A stretch of DNA of 43,653 nt from IMG/VR virus record IMGVR_UViG_3300049447_000008, positions 1 to 43,653 of that record. One strand, written 5' to 3'. Shown here piece by piece: positions 1 through 6,836 of the stretch. Every line of letters begins with the position of its first letter. The stretch's first letter is position 1. The notes below the pieces were generated by a model. That model did no database searches. It was not told the DNA's origin and saw only the letters and a list, made by a program, of their open reading frames with translations. This DNA comes from a virus. The translations under genes were made by a program, and so were the position numbers.

Positions 1-38
1 GGATTACCCTATTCTAGCTTGCGTCGAGAGGGTAATCC
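1..38. repeat. Inverted repeat at the left edge, operator-like
   Basis: GGATTACCCT (1-10) and AGGGTAATCC (29-38) form a perfect 10-bp inverted repeat separated by 18 nt. A related half-site, GGATAACCC, lies at 43637-43645 near the right edge. Such symmetry suits a repressor site, but no protein can be assigned. Frame 1 is open from base 1 to the TGA at 109-111; if the molecule is circular this frame joins an ATG at 43648 (see findings). Bases 39-136 show nothing else I can support. Confidence 0.45.
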
Positions 39-136
39 GAAATCTGGGCGTTGTCAAGCAGCTAACCCCGCCCGGGAACTGGCGCAAGCTCATACTCAGA
101 TGTCTCAGTGAGCGCTTTGGCGCTTGACTTCGCGCG

Positions 137-198
137 AGTGTGCAGCATCCGCACACTAGGCCGCACACTTGACGCACGCTGGCTCCACGTGCTAGTGA
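137..198 (+). promoter_or_regulatory. Promoter for the gene at 206, with an overlapping operator-like repeat
   Basis: TTGACG (169-174), an 18-nt spacer and TAGTGA (193-198) lie 7 nt before the ATG at 206, so transcription would begin at or next to the start codon and the mRNA would be leaderless. No Shine-Dalgarno is visible. AGTGTGC (137-143) and GCACACT (151-157) form a 7-bp inverted repeat, and a third GCACACT (163-169) abuts the -35, which suggests a regulator binding over the promoter. The -10 is the weakest of the set. Confidence 0.45.
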
Positions 199-205
199 CA
201 GCGGC

Positions 206-541
206 ATGAGAATCAACAAGACCGCGAAGCGACTCGAAGCCGCCAAGCACAAGGCCGAACTCGAGCACACTGCCAAGCGCAACTACCAAGCCGAGCGAGA
301 CATCCTCGTCGCCGTCCTCGCCACACTCTGGCCCGCGCACGTGACGCGAGCTAAGCGACAAAGCCTCATTTGGAGCGAAGTCATCTGCATCCATTCGCCG
401 GCCGGACAGCTTGCCTGGGGTTTGCCAGTCGACCGGCTCGACTTGTTCCGCCATCTCTCACGCGAGCCTATTGACTGCACCTATGATGGGCATAGCGTGA
501 GCGATAGACTCGCTCGACTGCGGTCACTGGTCATTAAGTAG
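206..541 (+). CDS. Conserved phage-type hypothetical protein (DGH motif)
   Basis: A 111-residue, mostly helical, charged protein with a basic N-terminus. The C-terminal half (WGLPVDRLDLFRHL, then CTYDGHSVSDRLARL) resembles a small-protein family common in phage early regions, in which a W/YDGH element follows a DLxLFxHL helix. The function of that family is unknown to me. The ATG has no Shine-Dalgarno and sits 7 nt after a -10-like TAGTGA, so leaderless initiation is likely. First gene of the left rightward cluster. Confidence 0.7.
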   Translation: MRINKTAKRLEAAKHKAELEHTAKRNYQAERDILVAVLATLWPAHVTRAKRQSLIWSEVICIHSPAGQLAWGLPVDRLDLFRHLSREPIDCTYDGHSVSDRLARLRSLVIK

Positions 542-616
542 TGCTACGTCCGTAGCATCATTTTATCTAATTTTCATTGGCGTTTTCGCTCATTTCGCCA
601 TCGTCTCATTTGGTTG

Positions 617-645
617 TTGACAATGTATTCAGACTAGGCTACTAT
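617..645 (+). promoter_or_regulatory. Strong sigma70-type promoter, leaderless spacing
   Basis: TTGACA (617-622), exactly 17 nt, then TACTAT (640-645). The -35 is a full consensus and the -10 fits TAnnnT. Only 7 nt separate the -10 from the ATG at 653, so the predicted transcript starts at the initiation codon. The sequence around 550-650 is clearly more AT-rich than its surroundings, as expected for a promoter. Confidence 0.75.
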
Positions 646-652
646 TCTTCAC

Positions 653-811
653 ATGATGAAGACAGAACAGCCCGTCGCCGCTCCCGTCAAGACCAAGCGC
701 GTCACCATTCGCCTCGTGTGTTTGGAGTGTGGTCACAAGTGGTCCGTCTCGCCGAACGCGTGCGATCCGCAGTGCCGCAAGTGCAACTCGGTTGATTGCG
801 AGGTGGCGTAA
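653..811 (+). CDS. Small zinc-ribbon protein
   Basis: A 52-residue protein starting MMKTEQPVAAPVKTKR. Cysteines are arranged CLECGHKW ... C ... CRKCNSVDC, a treble-clef/zinc-ribbon pattern with two CxxC knuckles, so zinc binding is likely; such small phage ribbons often act by protein or nucleic-acid contact. Two in-frame ATGs (653, 656) follow a consensus promoter by 7-10 nt and there is no Shine-Dalgarno. Its TAA overlaps the ATG of the next gene (TAATG). Specific function unknown. Confidence 0.7.
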   Translation: MMKTEQPVAAPVKTKRVTIRLVCLECGHKWSVSPNACDPQCRKCNSVDCEVA

Positions 812-1131
812 TGAACATGACGCACAAAACAGCCCTTCGCGTCCGCTCCCGCGTGACGCCGTCTGTGCCTCCCTCGATTTCGGGCTTGATAGCTCGCCGC
901 GAAGCTGACGTGCGGGCTGGACGACTGGCCGAGATTATGGCGAAGGCCCCCGAGGTTCACTTCGCGCTCATGGCGGCTCTCTGGGCACAGCAAATCGGCC
1001 TGCCGGCTGGCAACTACTGGGAGTTCGGCCTCGTGCGGCACATGTTGCAGGAGTATCGGCAGAGTGGCGACGTGGCGGACGTCGTGGCGGCTACGGCTCT
1101 GCGGCTTGGGCTCGACTTGGAGGCGAAATGA
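811..1131 (+). CDS. Hypothetical helical protein
   Basis: A 106-residue protein. The ATG at 811 is chosen because it overlaps the stop of the preceding zinc ribbon; an in-frame TTG at 796 lies inside that gene and is less likely. The N-terminus is basic (HKTALRVRSRVTP) and the rest is helical and Ala/Leu-rich (LAEIMAKAPEVHFALMAALWA). No catalytic motif or membrane segment. It is read from the promoter at 617-645 and is coupled to the following gene through ATGA. Function unknown. Confidence 0.65.
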   Translation: MNMTHKTALRVRSRVTPSVPPSISGLIARREADVRAGRLAEIMAKAPEVHFALMAALWAQQIGLPAGNYWEFGLVRHMLQEYRQSGDVADVVAATALRLGLDLEAK

Positions 1132-1334
1132 CGCCGACCCTCGACACGCTCAGCCACGCCATCAACCAGCTGCTGCGCGAGCTGTCCGACGCGCGCGACG
1201 CCGCAGCGCAGGGCGAAGTGCTCCAAGTGCTCGGCATCCTCGCCGGCTTCGAGTTCCGGGCGGCTGATGTCGCGGCCTGCATCCGCATCCTGGCCTATGA
1301 GCAGCGCGACGCGGCTGATGCCCCGCGCGTCTGA
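1128..1334 (+). CDS. Hypothetical helical protein
   Basis: A 68-residue protein (MTPTLDTLSHAINQLL...) predicted entirely helical, acidic, with no cysteine cluster or membrane span. The ATG overlaps the upstream TGA by 4 nt, typical of translational coupling in this genome. It is the last rightward gene before the repeat cluster and faces the 3' end of the leftward primase gene. Function unknown. Confidence 0.6.
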   Translation: MTPTLDTLSHAINQLLRELSDARDAAAQGEVLQVLGILAGFEFRAADVAACIRILAYEQRDAADAPRV

Positions 1335-1368
1335 GCCTCACTGCCTCGCGCGCGCGCGATTCATGCCC

Positions 1369-1688
1369 GGAACTTGGGTACTAGAACGACCTAACTCACA
1401 CAATCTAAAGGCTCATTGCTGGTTCCGACCCCATGGGAACCAGCATGGTACTAGCATTCCCATCGGGAACTAGCATTGTCATATAGAGTCCTAAGTTCGA
1501 TATGACTCTAATACTAGTATCAGGTTCCCACCCCTAGTAGGGGGGAACTAGGAACTACCATTCGCGACAGGCTAGCTCATCAGGCAAGCTAGTTTCCCCG
1601 TCAAGAATCGTCAAAATATCGTGTCGTCGGCTGCTGGTTCCGCCGTGAGTAATGCTGGTTCCCGCCCGTGGGAACTAGCAGGAACGGG
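1369..1688. repeat. Dense cluster of GGAAC/CTAG inverted repeats, candidate replication origin
   Basis: This stretch holds about ten copies of GGAAC or GTTCC. Perfect or near-perfect hairpins include TGCTGGTTCC/GGAACCAGCA (1417-1426/1436-1445), TTCCC/GGGAA inside the direct repeat ACTAGCATT (1450-1458, 1469-1477), TAGAGTC/GACTCTA (1484-1490/1504-1510), the palindrome ATACTAGTAT (1511-1520), GTTCCC/GGGAAC (1524-1529/1543-1548), CTAGCT/AGCTAG (1572-1577/1587-1592) and GCTGGTTCCC/GGGAACTAGC (1654-1663/1670-1679). The tetramer CTAG occurs nine times. The block lies between converging genes and enters the 3' end of the primase-helicase gene. An origin with iterons is my favoured reading; a two-way terminator or recombination site are alternatives. 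Confidence 0.55.
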
Positions 1689-3437
1689 CATCGCGCCGCT
1701 ACTCGGGGCCGCCACGACGTAGATAAAGGGGTCGCCTTTGGTGCCCTCGCCCTCGCGGATGATGCGTTGCGCCTTGAGGAGCGTCATTTTCGCGGCGAGC
1801 TTGGCATCGCGCCGGCCTTGCACCCGCGCCAGCCATGCGGCTTCAGTGGGGCGTTCGTTGTGCAGATTCGCTTCTTCTAGCGCCGTGAATAGTTCCTCAA
1901 CGAGTTCTTGGGTGCGATGGAGCGCGACGTCACCCGCGAATCGCAAGAGCCCGCTCGTCTTGTCAAACTGCAAAATCGTGGGCGTGAGCGAGTCGCCAAT
2001 ACGCTGTTCAGTCTGAATCGTGCGATAGGAACCCGTCGCGCCGCCCCGCGCCTTCCGTAGCAGGATGTAGGTGTCGCACGCGCCGCCGAAACTGCCGGCG
2101 CCAGCCAATGCATCAATGGCGTCTTCTTCCGGTCCGCCCTGTTGTCCCTTTCTGGCGTGTGCGAGAAAGAGAAACGCCGTGCCCGTCTCGCGGCTGACTT
2201 CGATGAACGGCTGAAGCGTTAGCGTCACGATCCCGATGTCATTCATCTTCGGAATCTGTAGCGCGAGCTGCATGTGGTCAATGATGACCAGTGTAGGATG
2301 CCGCTCGCGGATTTTCGCGAACATCGCGTCCAGGTGGCCGGGTAGCGGTGATTGCTCTTGCAGCACGATGGGATCATCGCGGTGGACGCCGAGTTGAATG
2401 AAGTGCGCGCGATGGTCCACGAGCCGCCCTTCATACGCCAGATACCAGACTTCGCCCTTCTGGCACGCCATACCGAGCCATTCAGTGCCCTGACCAATGG
2501 CGACGGCGAGCGAGCGCGCGAGCGTCGTCTTGCCGACCTTCGGCTTTGCCACAAGGAAATTGAGTCCGCCGGCCGGGAGTAGTCCATCCACGATCCAGCG
2601 CGGTGGCGTGAGTGTCATATCGAGCACCTCGATGATGAATTGCAATGGGAACGGATCGCGCGGTTTCGCGGCAACAGTGAGCGCGTCAAGGTCAGCGACG
2701 GTATGTCCAAGGTCTAACCAGTCGGAGACATCGCCCTTAGGTGCGACACCTGGGAACGGCGGGAGGACGGTGACGCCGAGTCCTGCCTTACCTGCGCTCG
2801 ATTGCACGACGCCGGCATGTGCCGCGCCTTCCGCGTCGAAGTCTTGGCAGATGACGACCTCAAGCACGCCGGCGGCTTGCACATGCGCGCTGTCGCTGTC
2901 GCGCCATTTCTTGGCGCCGCCGGTGTTACATGTCGCCGGCACACCGAGCGACCAGAGGCGATCCACGTCCTTCTCACCTTCGCAGACGAACACGCGCGAA
3001 TGGCCGGCGAGTTCATGGAGCCGATACGGCAACCGCGCGATGCCGTCCATCTTCCACGACCAGTCACCAGAGCCGTTAGGATGGCGCTGAAGGAACTGCT
3101 TCGGCTTTCCTGCCGCCGTGGTCTTGCGGACGACCTGATAGCGCAGGACGCCCGCTGAATCGCGGTAGTTATAGACGGCCGCGAAGTCATCGCCGTTCTT
3201 TGAGACGGGCGCGCGATCTGGAAGGACATCCGCCCATGTCAGGCCGGCGCCTTTCAGGATGTCAGCGACCGAGCATCCCTTCGTTCGACAGGTGAAGAGG
3301 ACGCCAGTGCGACCATCAGCTATTTCGAGCGACGGATGTCGCGCGTCGTCAGGATGCGCCGGGCAAACCGTGCGGTATTCCTTCCCGTGCTTTTTGGCAG
3401 GCGGGAAGCGCGAGAGCACCTCCGCGAACGACAGCAC
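1611..3437 (-). CDS. Primase-helicase (CHC2 zinc finger, TOPRIM, RecA-like ATPase)
   Basis: A 608-residue replicative protein. Residues 25-55 carry CHC2-type ligands (C25, H28, C50, C55). The TOPRIM domain (about 147-240) has FVCEGEKD (E153) and CQDFDAEG (D199, D201). A RepA/DnaB-like ATPase follows, with Walker A AKPKVGKTT (297-305) and Walker B LVIID (383-387). It would synthesise primers and unwind DNA, like T7 gp4 or other bifunctional primase-helicases. The start is GTG: TAG of the 39-residue ORF, one codon (CCC), then GTG, suggesting translational coupling. The repeat cluster overlaps its last codons. No replicative DNA polymerase is encoded in the window, so the host enzyme is probably used. 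Confidence 0.88.
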   Translation of the reverse strand: MLSFAEVLSRFPPAKKHGKEYRTVCPAHPDDARHPSLEIADGRTGVLFTCRTKGCSVADILKGAGLTWADVLPDRAPVSKNGDDFAAVYNYRDSAGVLRYQVVRKTTAAGKPKQFLQRHPNGSGDWSWKMDGIARLPYRLHELAGHSRVFVCEGEKDVDRLWSLGVPATCNTGGAKKWRDSDSAHVQAAGVLEVVICQDFDAEGAAHAGVVQSSAGKAGLGVTVLPPFPGVAPKGDVSDWLDLGHTVADLDALTVAAKPRDPFPLQFIIEVLDMTLTPPRWIVDGLLPAGGLNFLVAKPKVGKTTLARSLAVAIGQGTEWLGMACQKGEVWYLAYEGRLVDHRAHFIQLGVHRDDPIVLQEQSPLPGHLDAMFAKIRERHPTLVIIDHMQLALQIPKMNDIGIVTLTLQPFIEVSRETGTAFLFLAHARKGQQGGPEEDAIDALAGAGSFGGACDTYILLRKARGGATGSYRTIQTEQRIGDSLTPTILQFDKTSGLLRFAGDVALHRTQELVEELFTALEEANLHNERPTEAAWLARVQGRRDAKLAAKMTLLKAQRIIREGEGTKGDPFIYVVAAPSSGAMPVPASSHGREPALLTAEPAADDTIF

Positions 3438-3440
3438 GGG

Positions 3441-3560
3441 CTAGCTCTCGCGGAACCCGGACCAGAAACTCGTCACGAATTGCGAGAGCGGAATACGGAT
3501 ACTCCAGGGGAACCATTCAAACACGACGATGAGCGAGGACTTGACGCGGGACGCAATCAT
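3441..3560 (-). CDS. 39-residue peptide gene with a consensus Shine-Dalgarno, upstream of primase
   Basis: A short ORF encoding MIASRVKSSLIVVFEWFP and onward to residue 39, ending FRES. It starts at ATG (3558-3560 on the complement) preceded by AAGGAGG (complement of 3567-3573) with 6-nt spacing, the best ribosome-binding site seen in the window. Its TAG is followed 3 nt later by the GTG of the primase gene, so translation of this ORF could load ribosomes onto primase. The peptide is aromatic and hydrophobic (four Phe and three Trp in the central and C-terminal part) and might touch a membrane or a protein partner. Function unknown. Confidence 0.6.
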   Translation of the reverse strand: MIASRVKSSLIVVFEWFPWSIRIPLSQFVTSFWSGFRES

Positions 3561-3572
3561 TGGAGACCTCCT

Positions 3573-3665
3573 TCAAGGCATCAGGGGAAAGCGCCGGGCC
3601 ATCCAACGTGAAGGCGTCAGATGCTTACGGGCGGCGGCCAACCGACAACCCGGCTCAGGTTGCAT
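3573..3665 (-). CDS. Possible 30-residue ORF between VRR-NUC and the 39-residue ORF
   Basis: An ATG one nucleotide after the VRR-NUC stop opens a 30-residue frame (MQPEPGCRLAAARKH...) that ends in TGA overlapping the Shine-Dalgarno of the next gene. The end-to-end packing is suggestive, but the composition (Arg/Pro-rich) is what random GC-rich DNA gives. Alternatively this is an untranslated spacer or a regulatory RNA element before the strong ribosome-binding site. Confidence 0.2.
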   Translation of the reverse strand: MQPEPGCRLAAARKHLTPSRWMARRFPLMP

Positions 3666-3666
3666 A

Positions 3667-3951
3667 TTACTTCGGCTTCGCTGGCGTCACGCTGACAATC
3701 TCGGCGCCGATGGCGTGCAGGGCTTCGATGGGAGTTCTCACGACCGGCCACGGCGCGCCGACCTGCAACGGCTTCAACTTGCCCTTGGCGGTTTTGATCT
3801 CAAGGGGCATCCATCGCCCGCGCCACAACACGAGCACGTCGGGCGACCCGGCGCCGTTGAGATACCAGACCCGCGCGCCGGCGGCTTCGAGCGCGGCGAC
3901 AATCTCCGGCTCGACGGCATCTCTCCGCTTGCCGGCGCCGCCTAATCGCAT
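3667..3951 (-). CDS. VRR-NUC-type PD-(D/E)XK nuclease
   Basis: A compact 94-residue nuclease. The catalytic core is visible as SPDVLVL (D38) ... PLEIKTAKGKL (E51, K53) followed by LKPLQ, the usual arrangement of the small phage VRR-NUC family (PD-ExK, then a helix with Q). These enzymes are structure-specific endonucleases, often Holliday-junction-type in phages. It sits one cistron away from the primase-helicase, consistent with processing replication or recombination intermediates. Its start overlaps the end of the upstream coiled-coil gene by 10 nt. Confidence 0.8.
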   Translation of the reverse strand: MRLGGAGKRRDAVEPEIVAALEAAGARVWYLNGAGSPDVLVLWRGRWMPLEIKTAKGKLKPLQVGAPWPVVRTPIEALHAIGAEIVSVTPAKPK

Positions 3952-4157
3952 GGCGCCACCTGCGAGCGGATGTAGCGGCGCAGCTCGTCGCGCAGTTCTT
4001 GATTGCGCACCGATTGCGCCGCGAGCCGTCGATTCAGTTCGCGCGATTGCTCGAGACTCACCTGGGTCATCTGGCGGTAGCTGACAAGCTCCGCCTCGAG
4101 TGCGGCGACTTCATCCGCGAGGTATTCGACGGCGAGGGCGAGCGCAGCGTCCGACAT
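3942..4157 (-). CDS. Small coiled-coil protein heading the leftward replication block
   Basis: A 71-residue protein (MSDAALALAVEYLADEV...) that is almost entirely heptad-like helix rich in Glu, Leu, Arg and Gln. It has no catalytic motif. It is the first gene of the leftward block. The ATG is preceded on its strand by TAGGCT, 7 nt upstream, a leaderless-type -10; AGAGG also precedes the ATG but too closely for a good Shine-Dalgarno. Possibly a scaffold or partner of the replication proteins; function unknown. Confidence 0.65.
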   Translation of the reverse strand: MSDAALALAVEYLADEVAALEAELVSYRQMTQVSLEQSRELNRRLAAQSVRNQELRDELRRYIRSQVAPCD

Positions 4158-4164
4158 GCCTCTG

Positions 4165-4255
4165 AGCCTACACCGCGAGACAATCTCTACCGGTGGTAGC
4201 CGACACGCCGGCGCTGTCTATATGCGCGGATGGGCTGGCGTCTGGTGTAGACTAC
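4165..4255. promoter_or_regulatory. Divergent control region with palindromic operators
   Basis: Between the leftward gene (start 4157) and the rightward appendage cluster lie GAGA-CAA-TCTC (4177-4187), CTACC-GGT-GGTAG (4187-4199) and GTAGACTAC (4247-4255). On the minus strand, TAGGCT (complement of 4165-4170) is 7 nt from the ATG at 4157, and the CTACC/GGTAG palindrome covers the place where its -35 would be. The core TACC-N3-GGTA recurs at 43601-43611. On the plus strand, TAGACT (4248-4253) could serve as a -10. The -35 elements are poor, so an activator or a phage factor may be involved. Confidence 0.4.
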
Positions 4256-4263
4256 GGCGACCG

Positions 4264-4482
4264 GTGTCCTGTTCTGCTGACGCCTTCCTCGCGGCTCATC
4301 GCACGCACGCGCAGCACGTGGCGGATACGACGTGGCAGCAGACCGACCTGTATCGCGACCGCGAGGGCAACCCGCGAACCGTCGTGAGCGGCTGGCCGCT
4401 GGCGGACGCGGACTACATCGCGACGATCACGCCGAACTGGCGCGGCACGCGCGCGCCGCACCCGGAGGCGCATGTCGAATAA
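4264..4482 (+). CDS. Hypothetical protein, uncertain start
   Basis: About 72 residues from a GTG at 4264; an in-frame ATG at 4222 is an alternative. The C-terminal part (TTWQQTDLYRDREG, then GWPLADADYIATITPNW) reads like a genuine folded segment. The TAA overlaps the ATG of the next small gene (4472). I chose the GTG because TAGACT (4248-4253) lies 10 nt before it, as in other leaderless starts here, but there is no Shine-Dalgarno at either start. Function unknown. Confidence 0.45.
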   Translation: MSCSADAFLAAHRTHAQHVADTTWQQTDLYRDREGNPRTVVSGWPLADADYIATITPNWRGTRAPHPEAHVE

Positions 4483-4612
4483 AGAGATCCGCCATCAAGG
4501 CGCGAAAGAAAAGGCGCGCCGGCTGGCGCAGCAGCAGCGACTCGCTGCGACCCTCGCGAAGCTCGCCCCTCGTCAACCACGCATTCGCCCAAGCGCGAAA
4601 GCCACGCCATGA
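4472..4612 (+). CDS. Small basic protein
   Basis: A 46-residue, strongly basic protein (MSNKEIRHQGAKEKARRLAQ...) with one helix and an RPRI tail-like C-terminus. CGGAGG (4464-4469) precedes the ATG, and the TGA overlaps the ATG of the following secreted-type gene (CCATGA). The composition would allow nucleic-acid or acidic-protein binding. Function unknown. Confidence 0.55.
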   Translation: MSNKEIRHQGAKEKARRLAQQQRLAATLAKLAPRQPRIRPSAKATP

Positions 4613-5328
4613 AACCACGTCCCATCCTCATCGCGCTGGCGCTCTCCTGCGCGGCCGCCATCGTCTCCGCTCAGCCGCCCTTGCAGCAGTTTCTGCAGAT
4701 GTCGCTCCGCGCGGTGAATGGCGCGCTGCTGGTCACCAGCGCGGCGCCGGGCGCACAAGGGCCACTACAGAACGTCGCCAACATGCGCCTGCGCGCGGCG
4801 AATGGCGCGCTCTACGTGACCGGCACCGAAGGCATGCTCTTCGCGCCGCAATTCAATATCAGCAACGTCGCGGACACGAACTACAAATGCGTGGCACTCG
4901 GCACCATCCCGGCGAACACCATCGGCGCGGTCGGCGATGAAATCGCCATCGAAATGGATTTTCTGAACGCGAGCGGCACGAGCACGCGGACGTTCGCGAT
5001 GAATGTCGCGGGCACCTGTGCGGCTGACGGAACCGGCTTTACGGGCGGGTTCACGTTCTACAGCGCCACGAACGCCGTCAGCGTCCAGCAAACGTTTCAC
5101 TCCGTCCGACTGCAATGCACGGCGAGTTGCACGACGACCGCCGCGGCGATGAATGGGTCTGGCGGCTATTACGCGACGAATGCGAGCACGACGCAAGGTT
5201 CAGCGCAAACGACCGGCACCGCGAACACGACTGTGGCGCTCGCGCTCGGACTCGCGTTCAAAGATTCAGCCTCAGCCGTCAACACGTTATTCGGCGTGAC
5301 CGTTTTTTGGAAGCCGGCGCCCCGATGA
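4609..5328 (+). CDS. Putative virion or appendage protein with signal peptide
   Basis: A 239-residue protein with a clear Sec signal peptide: KPR, a hydrophobic core (ILIALALSCAAAIV) and a cleavage-like SAQ at about residue 22. Residues 31-44 and 59-72 are an internal repeat with core LRAxNGALxVT. The rest is Gly/Thr/Ala-rich beta-type sequence, as in phage fibre or receptor-interacting domains. It opens the appendage cluster and is followed, with an ATGA overlap, by a second signal-peptide protein. A signal peptide on a phage appendage gene is odd: export to the periplasm or surface, rather than packaging in the virion, is possible. Confidence 0.7.
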   Translation: MKPRPILIALALSCAAAIVSAQPPLQQFLQMSLRAVNGALLVTSAAPGAQGPLQNVANMRLRAANGALYVTGTEGMLFAPQFNISNVADTNYKCVALGTIPANTIGAVGDEIAIEMDFLNASGTSTRTFAMNVAGTCAADGTGFTGGFTFYSATNAVSVQQTFHSVRLQCTASCTTTAAAMNGSGGYYATNASTTQGSAQTTGTANTTVALALGLAFKDSASAVNTLFGVTVFWKPAPR

Positions 5329-6005
5329 GAGCGGCCGCACTCATTGGCGCCGTGGCCCTTGTGGGGGCGTCACTGGTGGGCGCGCAGAATCCGTCGACGC
5401 GGGCGAATGGGACGGCGCTGCCGACCGACTGGTGCGACCCGGGCGCGCTCTTTTCTCTGCGGGCGACGGATGGCGGCAACGTGATCGGCCTCTATTTTTG
5501 CTCCGCCTACAACCCGCCGGTCTGGAACCGACTTGCCTTCACCACTGAAGCGGTCAGCGTGGGGCTCGTGCCCAGCGGCGCGATTCTCTTCACGGCGGGC
5601 GCCGCGTGTCCGGTCGGCTACGCGGAAGTCGCGGGTCTGAACGGCAAGACGATCATCGGGACGCTCGCGGCGAATCTCAACGTCGGCACGACGGGCGGAT
5701 CGGATTCAGTCACCCCGACATTCACCGGTTCAAGCGCGACGAGTAGCGCCGTCAGCGGCGGGACGCCGGCCGGCACGAACAGCGCGACGGCGACGACGGG
5801 GAACTGCGCGGCGACGAATCTCGCCATCGGCACGGGCGCGGCGACGGCGTGCAAAGCGACTGCGCCGAATCTAACAGTGCCGGCGGAGACGTTCACGGGG
5901 AGCGCGCTCGCGACGCACCAGCACACCGTGACGGCGACCGGCACGATTAGCGCTGTCGATACACGCAGCGCGTTCGTGCGGTGGATTGCCTGTCAGAAAA
6001 ACTGA
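5325..6005 (+). CDS. Tail-collar-like protein with signal peptide
   Basis: 226 residues from an ATG overlapping the previous stop. Residues 1-20 are a signal peptide (MRAAALIGAVALVGASLVGA, then QN). The middle contains GAILFTAGAACPVGYAEV, the hallmark opening of phage collar domains (normally IxxxxGxxPxGWxxCDG), then Gly/Thr-rich repeats, a THQHTV histidine motif and the end FVRWIACQKN, also collar-like. Such domains form the distal knobs of tail fibres. Cysteines are frequent, compatible with disulphides after export. The pairing of collar fold and signal peptide is unusual. Confidence 0.75.
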   Translation: MRAAALIGAVALVGASLVGAQNPSTRANGTALPTDWCDPGALFSLRATDGGNVIGLYFCSAYNPPVWNRLAFTTEAVSVGLVPSGAILFTAGAACPVGYAEVAGLNGKTIIGTLAANLNVGTTGGSDSVTPTFTGSSATSSAVSGGTPAGTNSATATTGNCAATNLAIGTGAATACKATAPNLTVPAETFTGSALATHQHTVTATGTISAVDTRSAFVRWIACQKN

Positions 6006-6010
6006 ATCAC

Positions 6011-6295
6011 ATGATCGCTGCGTTGATCCTCATCGCCGTTTGGCTCCTCGCGCTGACGTGGCAGGTGTGGCGACTCTCGCGTCCGCCGGCTCCCGTCCTC
6101 AGCACCGCGCCCGTCCTCGTCGAGCCGCTACCCGCGACGCATGTGCTGCAATTGCTCGACGCGCAGCAGTCCGTGCGCCATGAAGTCTCGTGGCATCAGT
6201 CGGAGATTCCCGCGGTGTATACCTACGGCGGCCACACCTATCGCCGCACGTCACGCGACCGCGCGGGCGTCTGGCGCTTCAGCCTCGTGGCGTGA
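6011..6295 (+). CDS. Small membrane-anchored protein
   Basis: 94 residues, starting ATG at 6011. Residues 2-22 form a transmembrane helix (IAALILIAVWLLALTWQVW) followed by a Pro/Val-rich stalk and a small C-terminal domain (YTYGGHTYRRTSRDRAGVW). It lies inside the appendage cluster, 5 nt after the collar-like gene. It could be an inner-membrane protein with a periplasmic domain. Function unknown. Confidence 0.65.
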   Translation: MIAALILIAVWLLALTWQVWRLSRPPAPVLSTAPVLVEPLPATHVLQLLDAQQSVRHEVSWHQSEIPAVYTYGGHTYRRTSRDRAGVWRFSLVA

Positions 6296-6296
6296 C

Positions 6297-6836
6297 ATGG
6301 GGAAGGCGCCGAACAATCTTCTGCACATCCAAGGCACCGCGCGCCCGCTGACGAATGCGCAACCGCTGGACGTGTCGGTCGTCGACGGGAACGGCGATCA
6401 CGTCACGAGTTTCGGCGGCATCGGCGGGACGAACTCCAGTTTCGGCGCGGCGTTTCCGACGCCCGGCACGGCGGCGGGGTTCAAGGATTCGACTGGCGTC
6501 AATATGGCGCCGGGCAATCTGGACGCCGCGGGCAATCTCCGCGTCAGTGGCGTCGGAGCCACGGCGGCGGGCACGGCGACGCTCTCGAACATCAGCGCGA
6601 GTGCGAGCTCGGTCACGCTGCTCAGCGCGAACGCCGCACGACTCGGCGCGACGATTCTGAACGATTCAGCGGCGCTGTTGTATGTGAAGTTCGGCACGAC
6701 GGCGAGCGCGTCGAGTCACACGGTGCAACTCGTGACCGGCGCGTATTACGAAGTCCCGGCGAATTACACGGGACGCATTGATGGCATTTGGGCGAGCGCG
6801 ACGGGCTCCGCGCGTGTCACTGAGATGAGCGCCTGA
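6297..6836 (+). CDS. Putative tail fibre or appendage protein
   Basis: 179 residues, ATG at 6297 one base after the previous stop. The sequence is low in charge and rich in Gly, Ala, Ser and Thr (NLLHIQGTARPLTNAQPLDV, AGTATLSNISASASSVTLL), with LDAAGNLRVS and LLYVKFGTTASASS segments typical of beta-rich trimeric fibre parts. No signal peptide, unlike its two neighbours. Its last base is the first base of the tailspike ATG. Probably a structural component of the host-recognition apparatus. Confidence 0.6.
   Translation: MGKAPNNLLHIQGTARPLTNAQPLDVSVVDGNGDHVTSFGGIGGTNSSFGAAFPTPGTAAGFKDSTGVNMAPGNLDAAGNLRVSGVGATAAGTATLSNISASASSVTLLSANAARLGATILNDSAALLYVKFGTTASASSHTVQLVTGAYYEVPANYTGRIDGIWASATGSARVTEMSA

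Noticed and set aside
1369-1688. CRISPR array
   Set aside because: Repeats are short, unevenly spaced and inverted; there are no uniform spacers and no cas genes.
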